Shown here one piece after another: positions 1-8,235 of a DNA stretch of 64,000 nucleotides. The notes beneath the pieces are model-generated. The model was not told the DNA's origin, ran no database searches, and worked only from the letters and a program-made list of their open reading frames with translations. Source of the stretch: Parcubacteria bacterium C7867-008 (lineage in GTDB: Bacteria; Patescibacteria; Paceibacteria; UBA9973; UBA2103); assembly GCA_001189215.1 (NCBI GenBank), contig LFCR01000002.1, positions 62,001 through 126,000 of the forward strand, written 5' to 3'. The position numbers were made by a program, and so were the translations under genes. The stretch's first letter is position 1. Every line of letters begins with the position of its first letter.

Positions 1-1
1 A

Positions 2-1144
2 CAGGCAGAACTTGCACGTATTGCGGAACTTTCTGAAGAAGAGGCTCGTACAAAACTATTGAGTAACATAGAGCAATTGCATGAGAAAGCGATTCTCGCA
101 CGTATTCAGAAGCTTGAGACTAACGGCCGTGAGCGTATTGAAGAAACTGCACGTGGCATTCTTCTCACCGCCATTCATCGCATGGGCAATGCAGTGAACA
201 CAGAGGTGATGACACTGTCTGTGCAACTCCCCTCAGAAGAACTCAAAGGAAAGGTTATCGGCAAAGAGGGCCGTAACATAAAGGCCTTTGAACGCGCTAC
301 CGGTGTAGACGTCATCATCGATGAAGCACCAGACCGTATTACTCTTTCTTCCTTTGATCCGCTACGTCGCCATATCGCCAAGATAGCGCTTGAACGCCTT
401 ATCGAAGATGGCCGTATCCAGCCTGCAAAGATTGAGGAGATCGTTGAGAAGGCAAAGCAGGAAGTTGAGACCATCATTAAGCAAAAGGGTGAGGAAGCAG
501 CGTATGAGGTTGGCATTGTTGGTCTCGACTCACGCCTTATTACCCTTCTCGGTCGTCTGCACTTCCGTACCAGCTACGGACAGAACGTCCTACAGCACTC
601 TATTGAAATGGCACACATTGCTGGCATGCTCGCAGCAGAACTTGATGCAGATGCTGAGGTTGCACGCACTGGTGCTCTCCTTCATGACATTGGAAAAGCC
701 GTAGATCATGAGGTACAAGGCACTCATGTTGAGATTGGTCGCCGTATCCTTGAGAAGTTCGGTGTAGACAAGAAGGTTATTCAGGCGATGCAGGCACATC
801 ATGAGGAATATCCGTATGAAACACCTGAGTCAATCATCGTGCAGGTTGCAGATAGCATCTCTGCAAGTCGCCCAGGTGCACGCAGAGACACCATTGAGCG
901 GTATCTAGAGCGTCTTGGTGATCTTGAGCGCATAGCAAAGGGATTTGAAGGTGTTGAGAAGGTGTATGCGATACAAGCAGGACGTGAAATACGTATCTTT
1001 GTTAATCCAGGTAAGGTATCAGACCTTGAAACACATAAACTTGCGCGAGAAATTGCTGCACGTATTCAAGAAGAGCTTAAATATCCGGGAGAAATTAAAG
1101 TGAATGTGATTCGTGAGAACCGTGTGGTTGAATTCGCACGCTAA
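2..1144 (+). CDS. rny: Ribonuclease Y, 5'-truncated by window edge
   Basis: This is the C-terminal part of RNase Y, the membrane-anchored endoribonuclease that starts mRNA decay. The frame is open from base 2, so the N-terminal membrane anchor and most of the coiled coil lie outside the window. Visible are the end of the coiled coil, a KH RNA-binding domain with the VIGKEGRNIKAFE loop (about 253-295), and an HD phosphohydrolase domain with LLHDIGKAVDHE (about 676-712) and AHHEEYP (about 793-813). A TTG at 59 is only an internal codon. A perfect hairpin terminator follows 21 bases after the stop. The domain order and motifs are diagnostic of the family. Confidence 0.95.
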   Translation, partial: QAELARIAELSEEEARTKLLSNIEQLHEKAILARIQKLETNGRERIEETARGILLTAIHRMGNAVNTEVMTLSVQLPSEELKGKVIGKEGRNIKAFERATGVDVIIDEAPDRITLSSFDPLRRHIAKIALERLIEDGRIQPAKIEEIVEKAKQEVETIIKQKGEEAAYEVGIVGLDSRLITLLGRLHFRTSYGQNVLQHSIEMAHIAGMLAAELDADAEVARTGALLHDIGKAVDHEVQGTHVEIGRRILEKFGVDKKVIQAMQAHHEEYPYETPESIIVQVADSISASRPGARRDTIERYLERLGDLERIAKGFEGVEKVYAIQAGREIRIFVNPGKVSDLETHKLAREIAARIQEELKYPGEIKVNVIRENRVVEFAR

Positions 1145-1164
1145 CCACACTTGACAGATTCTAT

Positions 1165-1190
1165 AAAAATCACCCTTATGGGTGATTTTT
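1165..1190 (+). terminator. Rho-independent terminator after rny
   Basis: A perfect 11-bp inverted repeat (AAAAATCACCC / GGGTGATTTTT) with a TTAT loop ends in a T-run. The A/T arms make it able to work in both directions. Confidence 0.85.
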
Positions 1191-1218
1191 CGCTATCCCC
1201 CTTATATTTCCTAGCCTA

Positions 1219-1246
1219 TTGCGTTATATCCCTCATTTTCTATACT
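1219..1246 (+). promoter_or_regulatory. Probable promoter of the HU-like gene
   Basis: TTGCGT and TATACT are separated by 16 bases, a reasonable sigma70-type pair. The distance to the ATG at 1299 leaves a leader of about 45 nt. A GGAGG at 1266-1270 is too far from the ATG to act as its Shine-Dalgarno. Confidence 0.5.
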
Positions 1247-1298
1247 TTCCGCACAGACCTCCCTTGGAGGACTTAGCCCTAAACCCCAATAGATTCGT

Positions 1299-1505
1299 AT
1301 GAACAAGGCAGATATCGTGATGAAGGTGCAGGATGTGCTCGGCGGAACGAAAGCTGATGCAGAGCGCGCTGTAGAGATGGTTATCGAAAGCATCGTAGGT
1401 GGCCTCAAGGCTGGTGACGAAGTATCGATTGCAGGTCTCGGCATTTTCCGTGCAAAGCCTCGTGCTGCACGTATGGCACGTAACCCTCGCACAGGTGAGT
1501 TCTAA
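1299..1505 (+). CDS. HU-family DNA-binding protein, C-terminally truncated
   Basis: The 68-residue product begins like any HU/IHF protein (MNKADIVMKVQDVLGG, then AGLGIFRAKPRAARMARNPRTGE). HU homodimers bend and coat DNA. Normal family members have about 90-95 residues. This one stops directly after the NPRTGE tip of the DNA-binding arm, so the returning beta-strand and last helix are missing. No frame downstream restores them, because a terminator hairpin starts at the stop codon itself. It is either a genuinely shortened nucleoid protein or a decayed copy. The family assignment is firm; function is uncertain. Confidence 0.85.
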   Translation: MNKADIVMKVQDVLGGTKADAERAVEMVIESIVGGLKAGDEVSIAGLGIFRAKPRAARMARNPRTGEF

Positions 1506-1540
1506 AAGGAAAAGCCCCGCTAAGCGGGGCTTTTCCTTTT
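1504..1540. terminator. Bidirectional terminator between HU-like gene and trmB-like gene
   Basis: A 17-bp perfect stem (AAAAGGAAAAGCCCCGC with its complement) around a TAA loop overlaps the HU stop codon. Poly-A and poly-T flanks let it serve both convergent genes. Confidence 0.9.
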
Positions 1541-1542
1541 AT

Positions 1543-2310
1543 CTACACGAGTGGCCAAAGATTCTTAAACACCTCCCGTTGATCATGCGCCATGAGCTTG
1601 TCATGGATTTCAACAAGGTAAAACGGTTTTGTACGGGTATTAATCATGATTAGATAGTCTCCCACAATCCACGTGGTGGAGAGGAAGTCAGCTGCCTCTC
1701 CCCAGAACTTAATATTTCGATTCTTAAGGTGTCCACGTGATTTAGCAAATTGGACTTCAATTGGCGCACGATTACTTAACAGCTTAAGGTCAATACCTTC
1801 TGGCCAACGGAGCCAGTACCAACTTATCCATTCGTTGTAGTGTTCAACAAAAGTATGGTCTTGGAATCCCCACCAGGTGCGCTCATCGGTAGCGAGCAAG
1901 TTAGCATCCCAGACTTCTGCTTGTTGATGGAGAAAAGAAGATATCTTTGATTCTTCAATAAATCGAACGGTTGGGACCGGATACGCAGTCTTAGCTGAAA
2001 TCTTGGAAAGCTCAGCTGCTACTTTCTTTAATGTCTCCTCCTTAAGGACCAGCTTTTGTCTCTCACCTTCAATAAGTCCAATGATCTCGTCAGGAGTTGA
2101 TGGCATAAACACACGAGGTCTTCGTGTTGAGTCTTCCGTAAGTAAACCCTTCTCTACTAACGAACGTGCAACGCTATATGCTGTAGTGCGTTTCATCTGC
2201 GCCGCCTTAGCAAGACCTGCTGGTGCCAACGGGCCATTTTGAAGAATAGCTTGGTATAGAGCCAATTCGCTGTCATTTAAATTAAGCGATTCAAGTAGTT
2301 TCTCGTCCAT
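1543..2310 (-). CDS. TrmB-family transcriptional regulator
   Basis: The 255-residue protein has an N-terminal winged helix-turn-helix of TrmB type (about residues 10-75, with LYQAILQNGPLAPAGLAKAA and a recognition helix around KRTTAYSVARSLVEKGLL). A short coiled linker and a C-terminal domain rich in Trp and Tyr follow, probably for effector sensing. It is divergent from a three-gene block starting at 2419, and a perfect 25-base palindrome (2341-2365) lies in between, so autoregulation and control of that block are plausible. The ligand is unknown. Confidence 0.8.
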   Translation of the reverse strand: MDEKLLESLNLNDSELALYQAILQNGPLAPAGLAKAAQMKRTTAYSVARSLVEKGLLTEDSTRRPRVFMPSTPDEIIGLIEGERQKLVLKEETLKKVAAELSKISAKTAYPVPTVRFIEESKISSFLHQQAEVWDANLLATDERTWWGFQDHTFVEHYNEWISWYWLRWPEGIDLKLLSNRAPIEVQFAKSRGHLKNRNIKFWGEAADFLSTTWIVGDYLIMINTRTKPFYLVEIHDKLMAHDQREVFKNLWPLV

Positions 2311-2340
2311 TCCAAAAGCATATCTGTTGTCTAATGTTTG

Positions 2341-2365
2341 TCAACAAATGTCCGACATTTGTTGA
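2341..2365. promoter_or_regulatory. Perfect palindrome, candidate TrmB operator
   Basis: An 11-base left arm (TCAACAAATGT), a CCG spacer and an exact complementary right arm sit between the divergent regulator (start 2310) and the gene at 2419. The right arm overlaps a TTGACC (2362-2367) that could be the -35 element of the rightward promoter. Position and symmetry suggest a repressor site. Confidence 0.6.
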
Positions 2366-2418
2366 CCGATGTTACTTTTATGACATGATTCGATCAGAAA
2401 TCAATAGGAGCAATTTAA

Positions 2419-2661
2419 ATGAATGAGCTGGAAGAAGACGAAACCACCACGGTGATTCACAAGCTCTGGCTGAGTTTCATGATGTTCACATTTTCAGGCA
2501 TATGCGGGTTCTGCTTCTGGACTGAAGGTGTGCAGAAACACGTAATGCTTCAACTGATCATGGGGCCTATCTCCGCGCTGATCTTTCTCTTTGTGAGTGC
2601 CCTCTGCTTCTGGCTGGCTCTAAGGCAACTCAAAAGAAGGAGCCAGAAGAGGGCGACGTAG
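2419..2661 (+). CDS. Small two-helix membrane protein
   Basis: The 80-residue product has an acidic N-terminus, two hydrophobic segments (about 17-34 and 45-68) and a basic tail (KRRSQKRAT), so a helical hairpin in the membrane is predicted. I do not recognise the family. An AGGAG Shine-Dalgarno lies 8 bases before the ATG, unlike most host genes here. The stop codon sits in the loop of a GGGCGAC/GTCGCCC hairpin. It leads a block of three same-strand genes with distinctive translation signals, probably acquired together. Confidence 0.7.
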   Translation: MNELEEDETTTVIHKLWLSFMMFTFSGICGFCFWTEGVQKHVMLQLIMGPISALIFLFVSALCFWLALRQLKRRSQKRAT

Positions 2662-2749
2662 GTCGCCCTTCCCATTCAGACGCTGAAACACTTCTGCGTC
2701 TGATAGGAAACTTGAACCTTTCATCACCAAACCCCAGGAGGGTCCGATC

Positions 2750-3436
2750 ATGCGTACGCAAGGTATCATCGCTATCGCCACCACGATCATCACAATCCTG
2801 CTTGCACCCTCGGCATTTGCCGAATGCAGCAACACGATCTACGGCAAAGTCGCTACTGGCTACATTCTGAAGGATGTCGGTGTGACAGCATCCGATCAAC
2901 CGGTGGCACAGGGTGGATATACTCGCACCTGCGGAAAGCTTTCCAGTGACATCTTCTTAAGTACCGGTCCGCAACAAAAGACTGCTCATGAAGTCGATTT
3001 CTCTGGCTTCTACGACGACCAGTACGGGCCAGTGAAAATTCAACTGTCTGGTCAGTACTACTTCGTAAACCTGGGTCACTCGCTCACGAAACCGAAAGAT
3101 GATATCGCTGAGTTCTATGCTGATGCATCTGTTCCGATTTCTCTTGCGGGTGTGACGATCTCTCCGCTAATACGTGTTGTTCAGATCGTTGGAGTGAAAA
3201 CTCTGCCAAGCGAAACTCTTCTTCAAGGTGGCGGACGTATATCCGTACAGTTAAATGAGCGCACATCGTTCAACGCAGAGATCCGTAAGTCCAGAAGCTC
3301 CAGACACTACTCTGTGTGGCGTTCATCCGCTACGCTCTCGAACAAAATCTCGAAGAGCACATCTATCAACGTTGGTTGGGAGAATACAGATCGTACTGAT
3401 TCTGTCTTCTCGATCGGCGCCTCGCGCAGTTTCTAG
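2750..3436 (+). CDS. Secreted protein resembling an outer-membrane beta-barrel
   Basis: The 228-residue product has a clear Sec signal peptide with an Ala-x-Ala end (SAFAEC, cleavage near residue 24), then alternating polar/hydrophobic strands such as KIQLSGQYYF and TSINVGWENT. It ends in a C-terminal Phe after SIGASR, the classic end of a porin-like barrel. Overall it recalls small proteobacterial porin-like proteins (from memory; not searched). CPR bacteria are not thought to have an outer membrane, which makes it out of place. A strong AGGAGGG site lies 7 bases before the ATG. It is in the same block as 2419 and 3449, under the putative TrmB operator. Confidence 0.7.
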   Translation: MRTQGIIAIATTIITILLAPSAFAECSNTIYGKVATGYILKDVGVTASDQPVAQGGYTRTCGKLSSDIFLSTGPQQKTAHEVDFSGFYDDQYGPVKIQLSGQYYFVNLGHSLTKPKDDIAEFYADASVPISLAGVTISPLIRVVQIVGVKTLPSETLLQGGGRISVQLNERTSFNAEIRKSRSSRHYSVWRSSATLSNKISKSTSINVGWENTDRTDSVFSIGASRSF

Positions 3437-3448
3437 AGGGTGTTGGAC

Positions 3449-3691
3449 ATGAGTAAAGATCCGTGCGAGGAACTTGATGGCCTCCTTTGTCAGTATGTTT
3501 GTGAGATCTTGGTGGGTGAACCATTGGAGCGAATCCAAGAGCACCTAAAAGTCTGCACTGGCTGCCAGGAACTCCTTACATACTTGCAGGAAGGACGAGC
3601 TGCTGATTATGCAGCAGATCCTGAATGGGCCGCACTGGTGGCAAAAGATCGACAAGGTGTCATTGCCACACGTAAATCTAAGCTCAATTGA
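3449..3691 (+). CDS. Small protein with anti-sigma-type zinc-finger-like motif
   Basis: The 80-residue protein contains CEELDGLLCQYVCE followed by HLKVCTGCQELL. The H-x3-C-x2-C pattern is that of zf-HC2 anti-sigma domains. There is no membrane segment. I choose the ATG at 3449 because AGAGGG is 8 bases upstream; a GTG at 3440 is also in frame. It follows the barrel-like gene by 12 bases and ends just before a strong terminator. Zinc binding is inferred from the motif only. Confidence 0.6.
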   Translation: MSKDPCEELDGLLCQYVCEILVGEPLERIQEHLKVCTGCQELLTYLQEGRAADYAADPEWAALVAKDRQGVIATRKSKLN

Positions 3692-3694
3692 GCT

Positions 3695-3725
3695 GCCGCG
3701 CTGCTAGTCAGCGCGGCTTTGTTTT
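3695..3725 (+). terminator. Terminator of the 2419-3691 block
   Basis: A perfect 9-bp GC-rich stem (GCCGCGCTG / CAGCGCGGC) is followed by TTTGTTTT. It also separates the block from the convergent rarA gene. Confidence 0.9.
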
Positions 3726-4908
3726 ATTCAAAATACTTCCTCTTCTTTAATTTCTCAGGCAAATAACTCTCTTCGTCATACATCTCATACCCCTTACCGT
3801 ACTCAAGATCTTTCATAAGCTTCGTGGGTGCATTACGGATGTGTTTTGGTACCGGAAGATTACCCATCTTCTTTATATCTGCTTGTGCAGCGCGTAGTGC
3901 ATCGTATGCAGAACGATCTTTCTTTGCTTGAGCTAGGTATGCAACACCATGAGCAAGATTTATTGCACATTCTGGATATCCAATTACTTCGCATGCTCTA
4001 AACACTGCATTAGCCACCACTAGTGCTGTTGGTTGTGCCACGCCTATATCTTCTGAAGCGAAGATAACCATCCTGCGCGCGATAAAGAGTGGGTCTTCAC
4101 CTGCTTCAACCATGCGTGCTAGATAATACACAGCAGCATCTGGTTGGGACGCGCGCATGCTTTTTATGAATGCACTGATAGTGTCGTAGTGTTCGTCACC
4201 CTTTTTGTCGTAGCGAAGATGCGGAGATTCTAGTGCTTTATTAAGAGTGTCAACGGTTATCTTTCCATAGAGACTGGTGGTGCTGTCTAGGAGAGTAAGG
4301 GCACGCCGTGCGTCCCCATTCGCATATCCCATCAACCATTCAAATGCATCCCTGCCGAGCTTTAGTTTGGCGCGCTTCACAATAGCTCGTAATGATTCTT
4401 CTGAAAGTGGTTCTAGTACAAACACTCTGCAACGAGACAGGAGTGCAGGTATCACTTCGAAGGAAGGGTTTTCTGTGGTTGCACCAATAAGTGTTAGCTT
4501 CCCACTTTCAACATACGGAAGAAGAAAGTCTTGCTGACTTTTATTAAACCGATGTATCTCATCTAGAAACAATACTTTTGGGCGCTCAGGTGCGAACACA
4601 TCATCCGAGAACGGTTCTTGAAATGTGTTCTTCCCTCCCCTACCCTTTGCTGCTCCATCTACTATCTGACGAATGTCTTCCTTCCCCGCAGAAACGGCTG
4701 AGAGCTCGTATAGATCTGCATCTAATGCTTTGGCATAGATGCGTGCAATGGTCGTCTTACCGGTCCCTGGAGGGCCCCACAACAGGAACGAGAATCGATG
4801 TCTCTTCTCTATTGCAACTCGTATCGGCTTCCCTTCTCCTACCAAATGCTCTTGGCCCACGAACTCATCAAGAGTCTTAGGCCTGAGACGTGCTGCAAGA
4901 GGTTCCAT
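3724..4908 (-). CDS. rarA: Replication-associated recombination protein RarA (MgsA)
   Basis: This is an AAA+ ATPase of the clamp-loader clade that acts at stalled forks. The 394-residue protein has Walker A GPPGTGKT at residues 45-52, a Walker B with FLDEIHRF, the sensor motif GATTENPSFE, and the C-terminal RarA tetramerisation region (SEDIGVAQPTALVVANA, then LPVPKHIRNAPTKLMKD). Length is slightly short compared with about 420-450 in other bacteria. The gene is convergent with the foreign-looking block upstream and divergent from 4980. Confidence 0.95.
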   Translation of the reverse strand: MEPLAARLRPKTLDEFVGQEHLVGEGKPIRVAIEKRHRFSFLLWGPPGTGKTTIARIYAKALDADLYELSAVSAGKEDIRQIVDGAAKGRGGKNTFQEPFSDDVFAPERPKVLFLDEIHRFNKSQQDFLLPYVESGKLTLIGATTENPSFEVIPALLSRCRVFVLEPLSEESLRAIVKRAKLKLGRDAFEWLMGYANGDARRALTLLDSTTSLYGKITVDTLNKALESPHLRYDKKGDEHYDTISAFIKSMRASQPDAAVYYLARMVEAGEDPLFIARRMVIFASEDIGVAQPTALVVANAVFRACEVIGYPECAINLAHGVAYLAQAKKDRSAYDALRAAQADIKKMGNLPVPKHIRNAPTKLMKDLEYGKGYEMYDEESYLPEKLKKRKYFE

Positions 4909-4979
4909 ACATAAAGGGTACGCCGGTGTATCTGAAAATCAATCGAACACCATACCAAAACTCGTGATACCCTACCCTC

Positions 4980-5600
4980 ATGAAGAAGGTCTATATTGTT
5001 GGCATCCTGACGACTATTGTGCTTATTTTAGGTGTTTTCTACTTCGCTCAAAATAATTCTGGAGTAGATTTAACTACTGTTACAGTGCAATTTCTTCCTG
5101 ATAACAGTACGTACGGCAAAGGGACATTAACTCCACAGCAACAGCAAATTAAAGATGTAGCGTTTTCTCTCCTGCAAAAGTTTAACCATGCGAGCGAAGA
5201 GAATCGAGATGGCTATACCCTTCTTGGCGTCGGCCATACATACGTCGTAATGCGATACTATCCAGCAACCTCATTATTCCCACGCGATTATGTGATTGAT
5301 CTAAAAAAGAGAACCGTGCACGGACTTGAAACAGGCTATTCATTCCAAACCCGTGACACTATTGTCTACATATTTTCAAAGCGTATAGCGTACCTAAAAC
5401 TGGACCAAGGATTTAGTATCGAACTACCAAATTCACTCTTGGGTGCTGATGAAACCTACGAGCCTAGCGACGGTCTTTTACCTAAACCAGAAGTAATCCA
5501 AACGGAAAGTTCTTTTGCCGTGTCTATTTTTACTAATGAATCTGAATATGGAAGTGTTGAGCATAAGAAGGTTCGCGAACAAACGTTTCAAATACCTTAA
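4980..5600 (+). CDS. Membrane-anchored protein of unknown function
   Basis: The 206-residue product starts with a single hydrophobic helix (about residues 4-24) and continues as a soluble domain probably outside the cell, with several beta-rich stretches. I recognise no domain. A GATACCCT box ends about 8 bases before the ATG, the leaderless pattern of host genes. Its stop codon abuts the stop codon of the convergent gene at 5601 with no base between them. Confidence 0.7.
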   Translation: MKKVYIVGILTTIVLILGVFYFAQNNSGVDLTTVTVQFLPDNSTYGKGTLTPQQQQIKDVAFSLLQKFNHASEENRDGYTLLGVGHTYVVMRYYPATSLFPRDYVIDLKKRTVHGLETGYSFQTRDTIVYIFSKRIAYLKLDQGFSIELPNSLLGADETYEPSDGLLPKPEVIQTESSFAVSIFTNESEYGSVEHKKVREQTFQIP

Positions 5601-7373
5601 TTAATCCTCCCAGACAGTCGGTGTCTCCTTAGCGTTCTGAAGTGAGGAGTGGGCAACAATACTAACCATGTGTTCCTCTTTAACGTGATGCATTTGTGCA
5701 AGCTCTTTCTTATATTCAACCCATCGCTCTAGCAGATGTTTCTGCGACATCTTATCTAAATCATAGATACCCGGCGTCTGTTCACCAATCGAGAGAAGAT
5801 GTGCAGCCTGCATGGCACCGATATACAATAGACAGCGAGTAAGAACAATATCTTCATCTGGTGTTGAATCTTTGATGCGATCAAAGTTAATGGGATAGCC
5901 ACCATTAAGTATTTTTAGATCTAAATCATCGTGAACCGTAACGATTTGGGTGCCATAAACATCTGAAGTTGGTTCAGCTAGTTTGAGTAACGATCCAAAC
6001 TCCACATCTGCAGAGGATGCACTCACAAGAACTTTAGAGCCTGAAACACGTTCAAGGGCAGTACCAACAATTGAATCAGTACCCACGGTTCCGACTATTA
6101 AATCGCACTTGTTTAGAAGTACATCAATTGAGCTTATGGAATTCTCTGGTACCGAGTCACTTGAGTGATAGGTTGGGTCATAACAAAGTACGGTTCTTCC
6201 CATTGCAGTAAGCGCTCTTTGCACTGCTCCACCAATACTACCTACACCTAGAATGCCTATCTGTTTTGAATCAGAAATAGCACCTAGTTCATTTAGTTTC
6301 TTAACAACAGAGATTCCAATGAATTCGGATTCAATCAACTTCTTAATACCCGAAGAAGCAACGCTAATTATTGGTGGAGTCTTTATGGTGCTTCCCTCAA
6401 CACGAGTGATCCCTCGTTGAGTTTGTTCAACACCAACAATTTGTACTCCCTCTAACTCCTTCCAGGGTATTGAGTGCCAGAGATCTCCACCATCATCCAC
6501 AATTAGAAGCTTCTTAAAACGGTACTTCTTTTGGCTCTCAATAACCTTCCTCCACAACACTTCAATACTTTTCTGTGTAGCGAATTCATACGGCATACCT
6601 GCCTCCATATGCACTTTCGTTACGTCGTATCCAGATCTAACAAGATCATTAAATACTGAGCGTATGGTTGAGTATGGCTTTTCAAGAATATATATACGCC
6701 CAGGCGCTACGAGATGTGAAAGATGTCTAAAGAATGGAGAGCTATTGGGCAGTAAGTGGGTATGCACAATAATTGCGCAATCAGGAAGTCTTGATCGTGT
6801 TGTATGATCCGCTGCCCAATCAAGCAGAGGGAGAGAACTAATGGGCTGTGGTACGTGATCTGCTCGTGCCAATGCTATGAAGTAGTTTCTGAATTCAGAA
6901 GCTTGTGCTGTTTCCTCTTGGAGTAGGGACGAACCAAAGTACATAACATCGCACTCCGTGTCTGCAATTAGTGTCCACTCTCCTATTTGGCGAGAACGCT
7001 TAGTTAAAAGCCAGTCACTTGTTTCGAATAGTCCAATGAAATCTCCTGGTCCGAGAGTCTTAGTCCCCTTTCCTGCTTTTAACACAACAATATTTCCTCT
7101 TAGCACCACCCCAAGTGGGACATGCGCATATTGTAGGTCTGGATTAGAATCAATATCACAAGCTGTTAGTACTCCATCGTTAACAACTTCTACACCTTTG
7201 CAATATTCAGCGACAAGAACCTTCCCACGCTTCTTTGCAAGGAATACCTGAAGCGCATTAGCATTAGCTACCGGTATCTTGTGATATCCAACAGAAGTAT
7301 CAGACGAAATACGTTCTAGTACACGCTGTACTACTTGCAGATCAGCCTCTTTCCATGAAACAGGTATGTTCAT
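5601..7373 (-). CDS. S-adenosylhomocysteine hydrolase-like protein with N-terminal extra domain
   Basis: The 590-residue protein has an N-terminal region (about 1-150) containing a cyclic-nucleotide-binding-like beta-roll (GNIVVLKAGKGTKTLGPGDF). A middle and C-terminal part resembles S-adenosylhomocysteine hydrolase: DDGGDL at 293-298, a GVEQTQRGITR stretch, and a Rossmann NAD-binding loop GVGSIGG at 376-382 followed by an acidic strand end. SAHH splits SAH into adenosine and homocysteine. The gene lies 10 bases after a methyltransferase gene, so SAH removal or a related NAD-dependent step fits. Substrate-site conservation cannot be judged here, so the enzymatic call is tentative. Confidence 0.6.
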   Translation of the reverse strand: MNIPVSWKEADLQVVQRVLERISSDTSVGYHKIPVANANALQVFLAKKRGKVLVAEYCKGVEVVNDGVLTACDIDSNPDLQYAHVPLGVVLRGNIVVLKAGKGTKTLGPGDFIGLFETSDWLLTKRSRQIGEWTLIADTECDVMYFGSSLLQEETAQASEFRNYFIALARADHVPQPISSLPLLDWAADHTTRSRLPDCAIIVHTHLLPNSSPFFRHLSHLVAPGRIYILEKPYSTIRSVFNDLVRSGYDVTKVHMEAGMPYEFATQKSIEVLWRKVIESQKKYRFKKLLIVDDGGDLWHSIPWKELEGVQIVGVEQTQRGITRVEGSTIKTPPIISVASSGIKKLIESEFIGISVVKKLNELGAISDSKQIGILGVGSIGGAVQRALTAMGRTVLCYDPTYHSSDSVPENSISSIDVLLNKCDLIVGTVGTDSIVGTALERVSGSKVLVSASSADVEFGSLLKLAEPTSDVYGTQIVTVHDDLDLKILNGGYPINFDRIKDSTPDEDIVLTRCLLYIGAMQAAHLLSIGEQTPGIYDLDKMSQKHLLERWVEYKKELAQMHHVKEEHMVSIVAHSSLQNAKETPTVWED

Positions 7374-7383
7374 GAGTACCTGG

Positions 7384-8109
7384 TTACGAACCCTTCTTTA
7401 GAGAACACGTATACACCTGACAGTTGTAGTTAAAGTCTGGGCCACTGTATGCAGGATCATTCCAGTCATTCTTTTCTTCAAAGTCATCTATCTTAAGGTT
7501 GTTTGTTTCAAGTGCTTTCTTAAAGCGAACAACATCTCCGGACTGTGAGAAACCTAGATACAATTTGCCATCTTCCTTAAGGAAATGTTTAACCTCTGCT
7601 AGAAGGGTTTCCATGGCGTAGTAATCAGCATCTATAACACCCTTCTCGAGATCATTTGCTGGAACACCGTTATGGTATGGAAGATTAAATATGATCGAAT
7701 CATATGCAATCTTTGGAACGTTTGAGAACACATCTGAAACCACAGCCACAGCATTTGTGAGCTTAAATTTCTCAAAGTTAATCTTAGTATTTTCAATAGC
7801 CGCAGGATTAATATCAGCTGCAGTGATAGATTTTGCACCACGCAGACCAACAAACACTGAAACGAGACCAGACCCAGGACCTAGCTCAAGTACATTCTGC
7901 CCTGAAAAGTCTTTTGGGATGTAATCAATCATGTACACACCTGCCCAGTCGTACTTGGGCGACATTACACCAGGTAGTACAGTAATTTCCTCGCCAAATA
8001 CTGTTACGTCGTATGGGGCAGTATGTGTATTAACCTTATTCAAGTATGGACGTGTGGTTAGGTGAATCTGATCATCATCGAGAGCGGTAAGATATTCTTT
8101 TTCGTTCAT
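7384..8109 (-). CDS. Class I SAM-dependent methyltransferase
   Basis: The 241-residue protein has a standard SAM fold: motif I VLELGPGSGLVSVF near residue 75, an acidic AADIN after strand 2, and FNLPYH at the position where HemK/N6-type enzymes carry NPPY. The substrate is probably a planar nitrogen, but that is inference. It is the first gene of a two-gene operon with the SAHH-like gene and is divergent from a TrmB regulator across a 120-base AT-rich region with repeated AGTCAT half-sites. Confidence 0.75.
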   Translation of the reverse strand: MNEKEYLTALDDDQIHLTTRPYLNKVNTHTAPYDVTVFGEEITVLPGVMSPKYDWAGVYMIDYIPKDFSGQNVLELGPGSGLVSVFVGLRGAKSITAADINPAAIENTKINFEKFKLTNAVAVVSDVFSNVPKIAYDSIIFNLPYHNGVPANDLEKGVIDADYYAMETLLAEVKHFLKEDGKLYLGFSQSGDVVRFKKALETNNLKIDDFEEKNDWNDPAYSGPDFNYNCQVYTCSLKKGS

Positions 8110-8149
8110 GGCCCAAATTTAACTTTAGTTTTCAGAAAAGTCAATTTAT

Positions 8150-8235
8150 AGTCATTAGTATATTCATATATATAAATGACTAAATACATTGATATTTAAT
8201 GATTTATTAGATAATATAGTCATAAATATATGACT
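8150..8235. promoter_or_regulatory. Divergent control region with AGTCAT/ATGACT half-sites and a leaderless promoter
   Basis: Two inverted pairs are visible: AGTCAT at 8150-8155 with ATGACT at 8176-8181, and AGTCAT at 8218-8223 with ATGACT at 8230-8235. The last half-site contains the regulator's own ATG (8230). A promoter TTGATA (8189-8194), 17-base spacer and TAATAT (8212-8217) would start transcription within a few bases of that ATG, giving a leaderless mRNA. The layout fits autorepression plus control of the methyltransferase operon. Confidence 0.6.
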
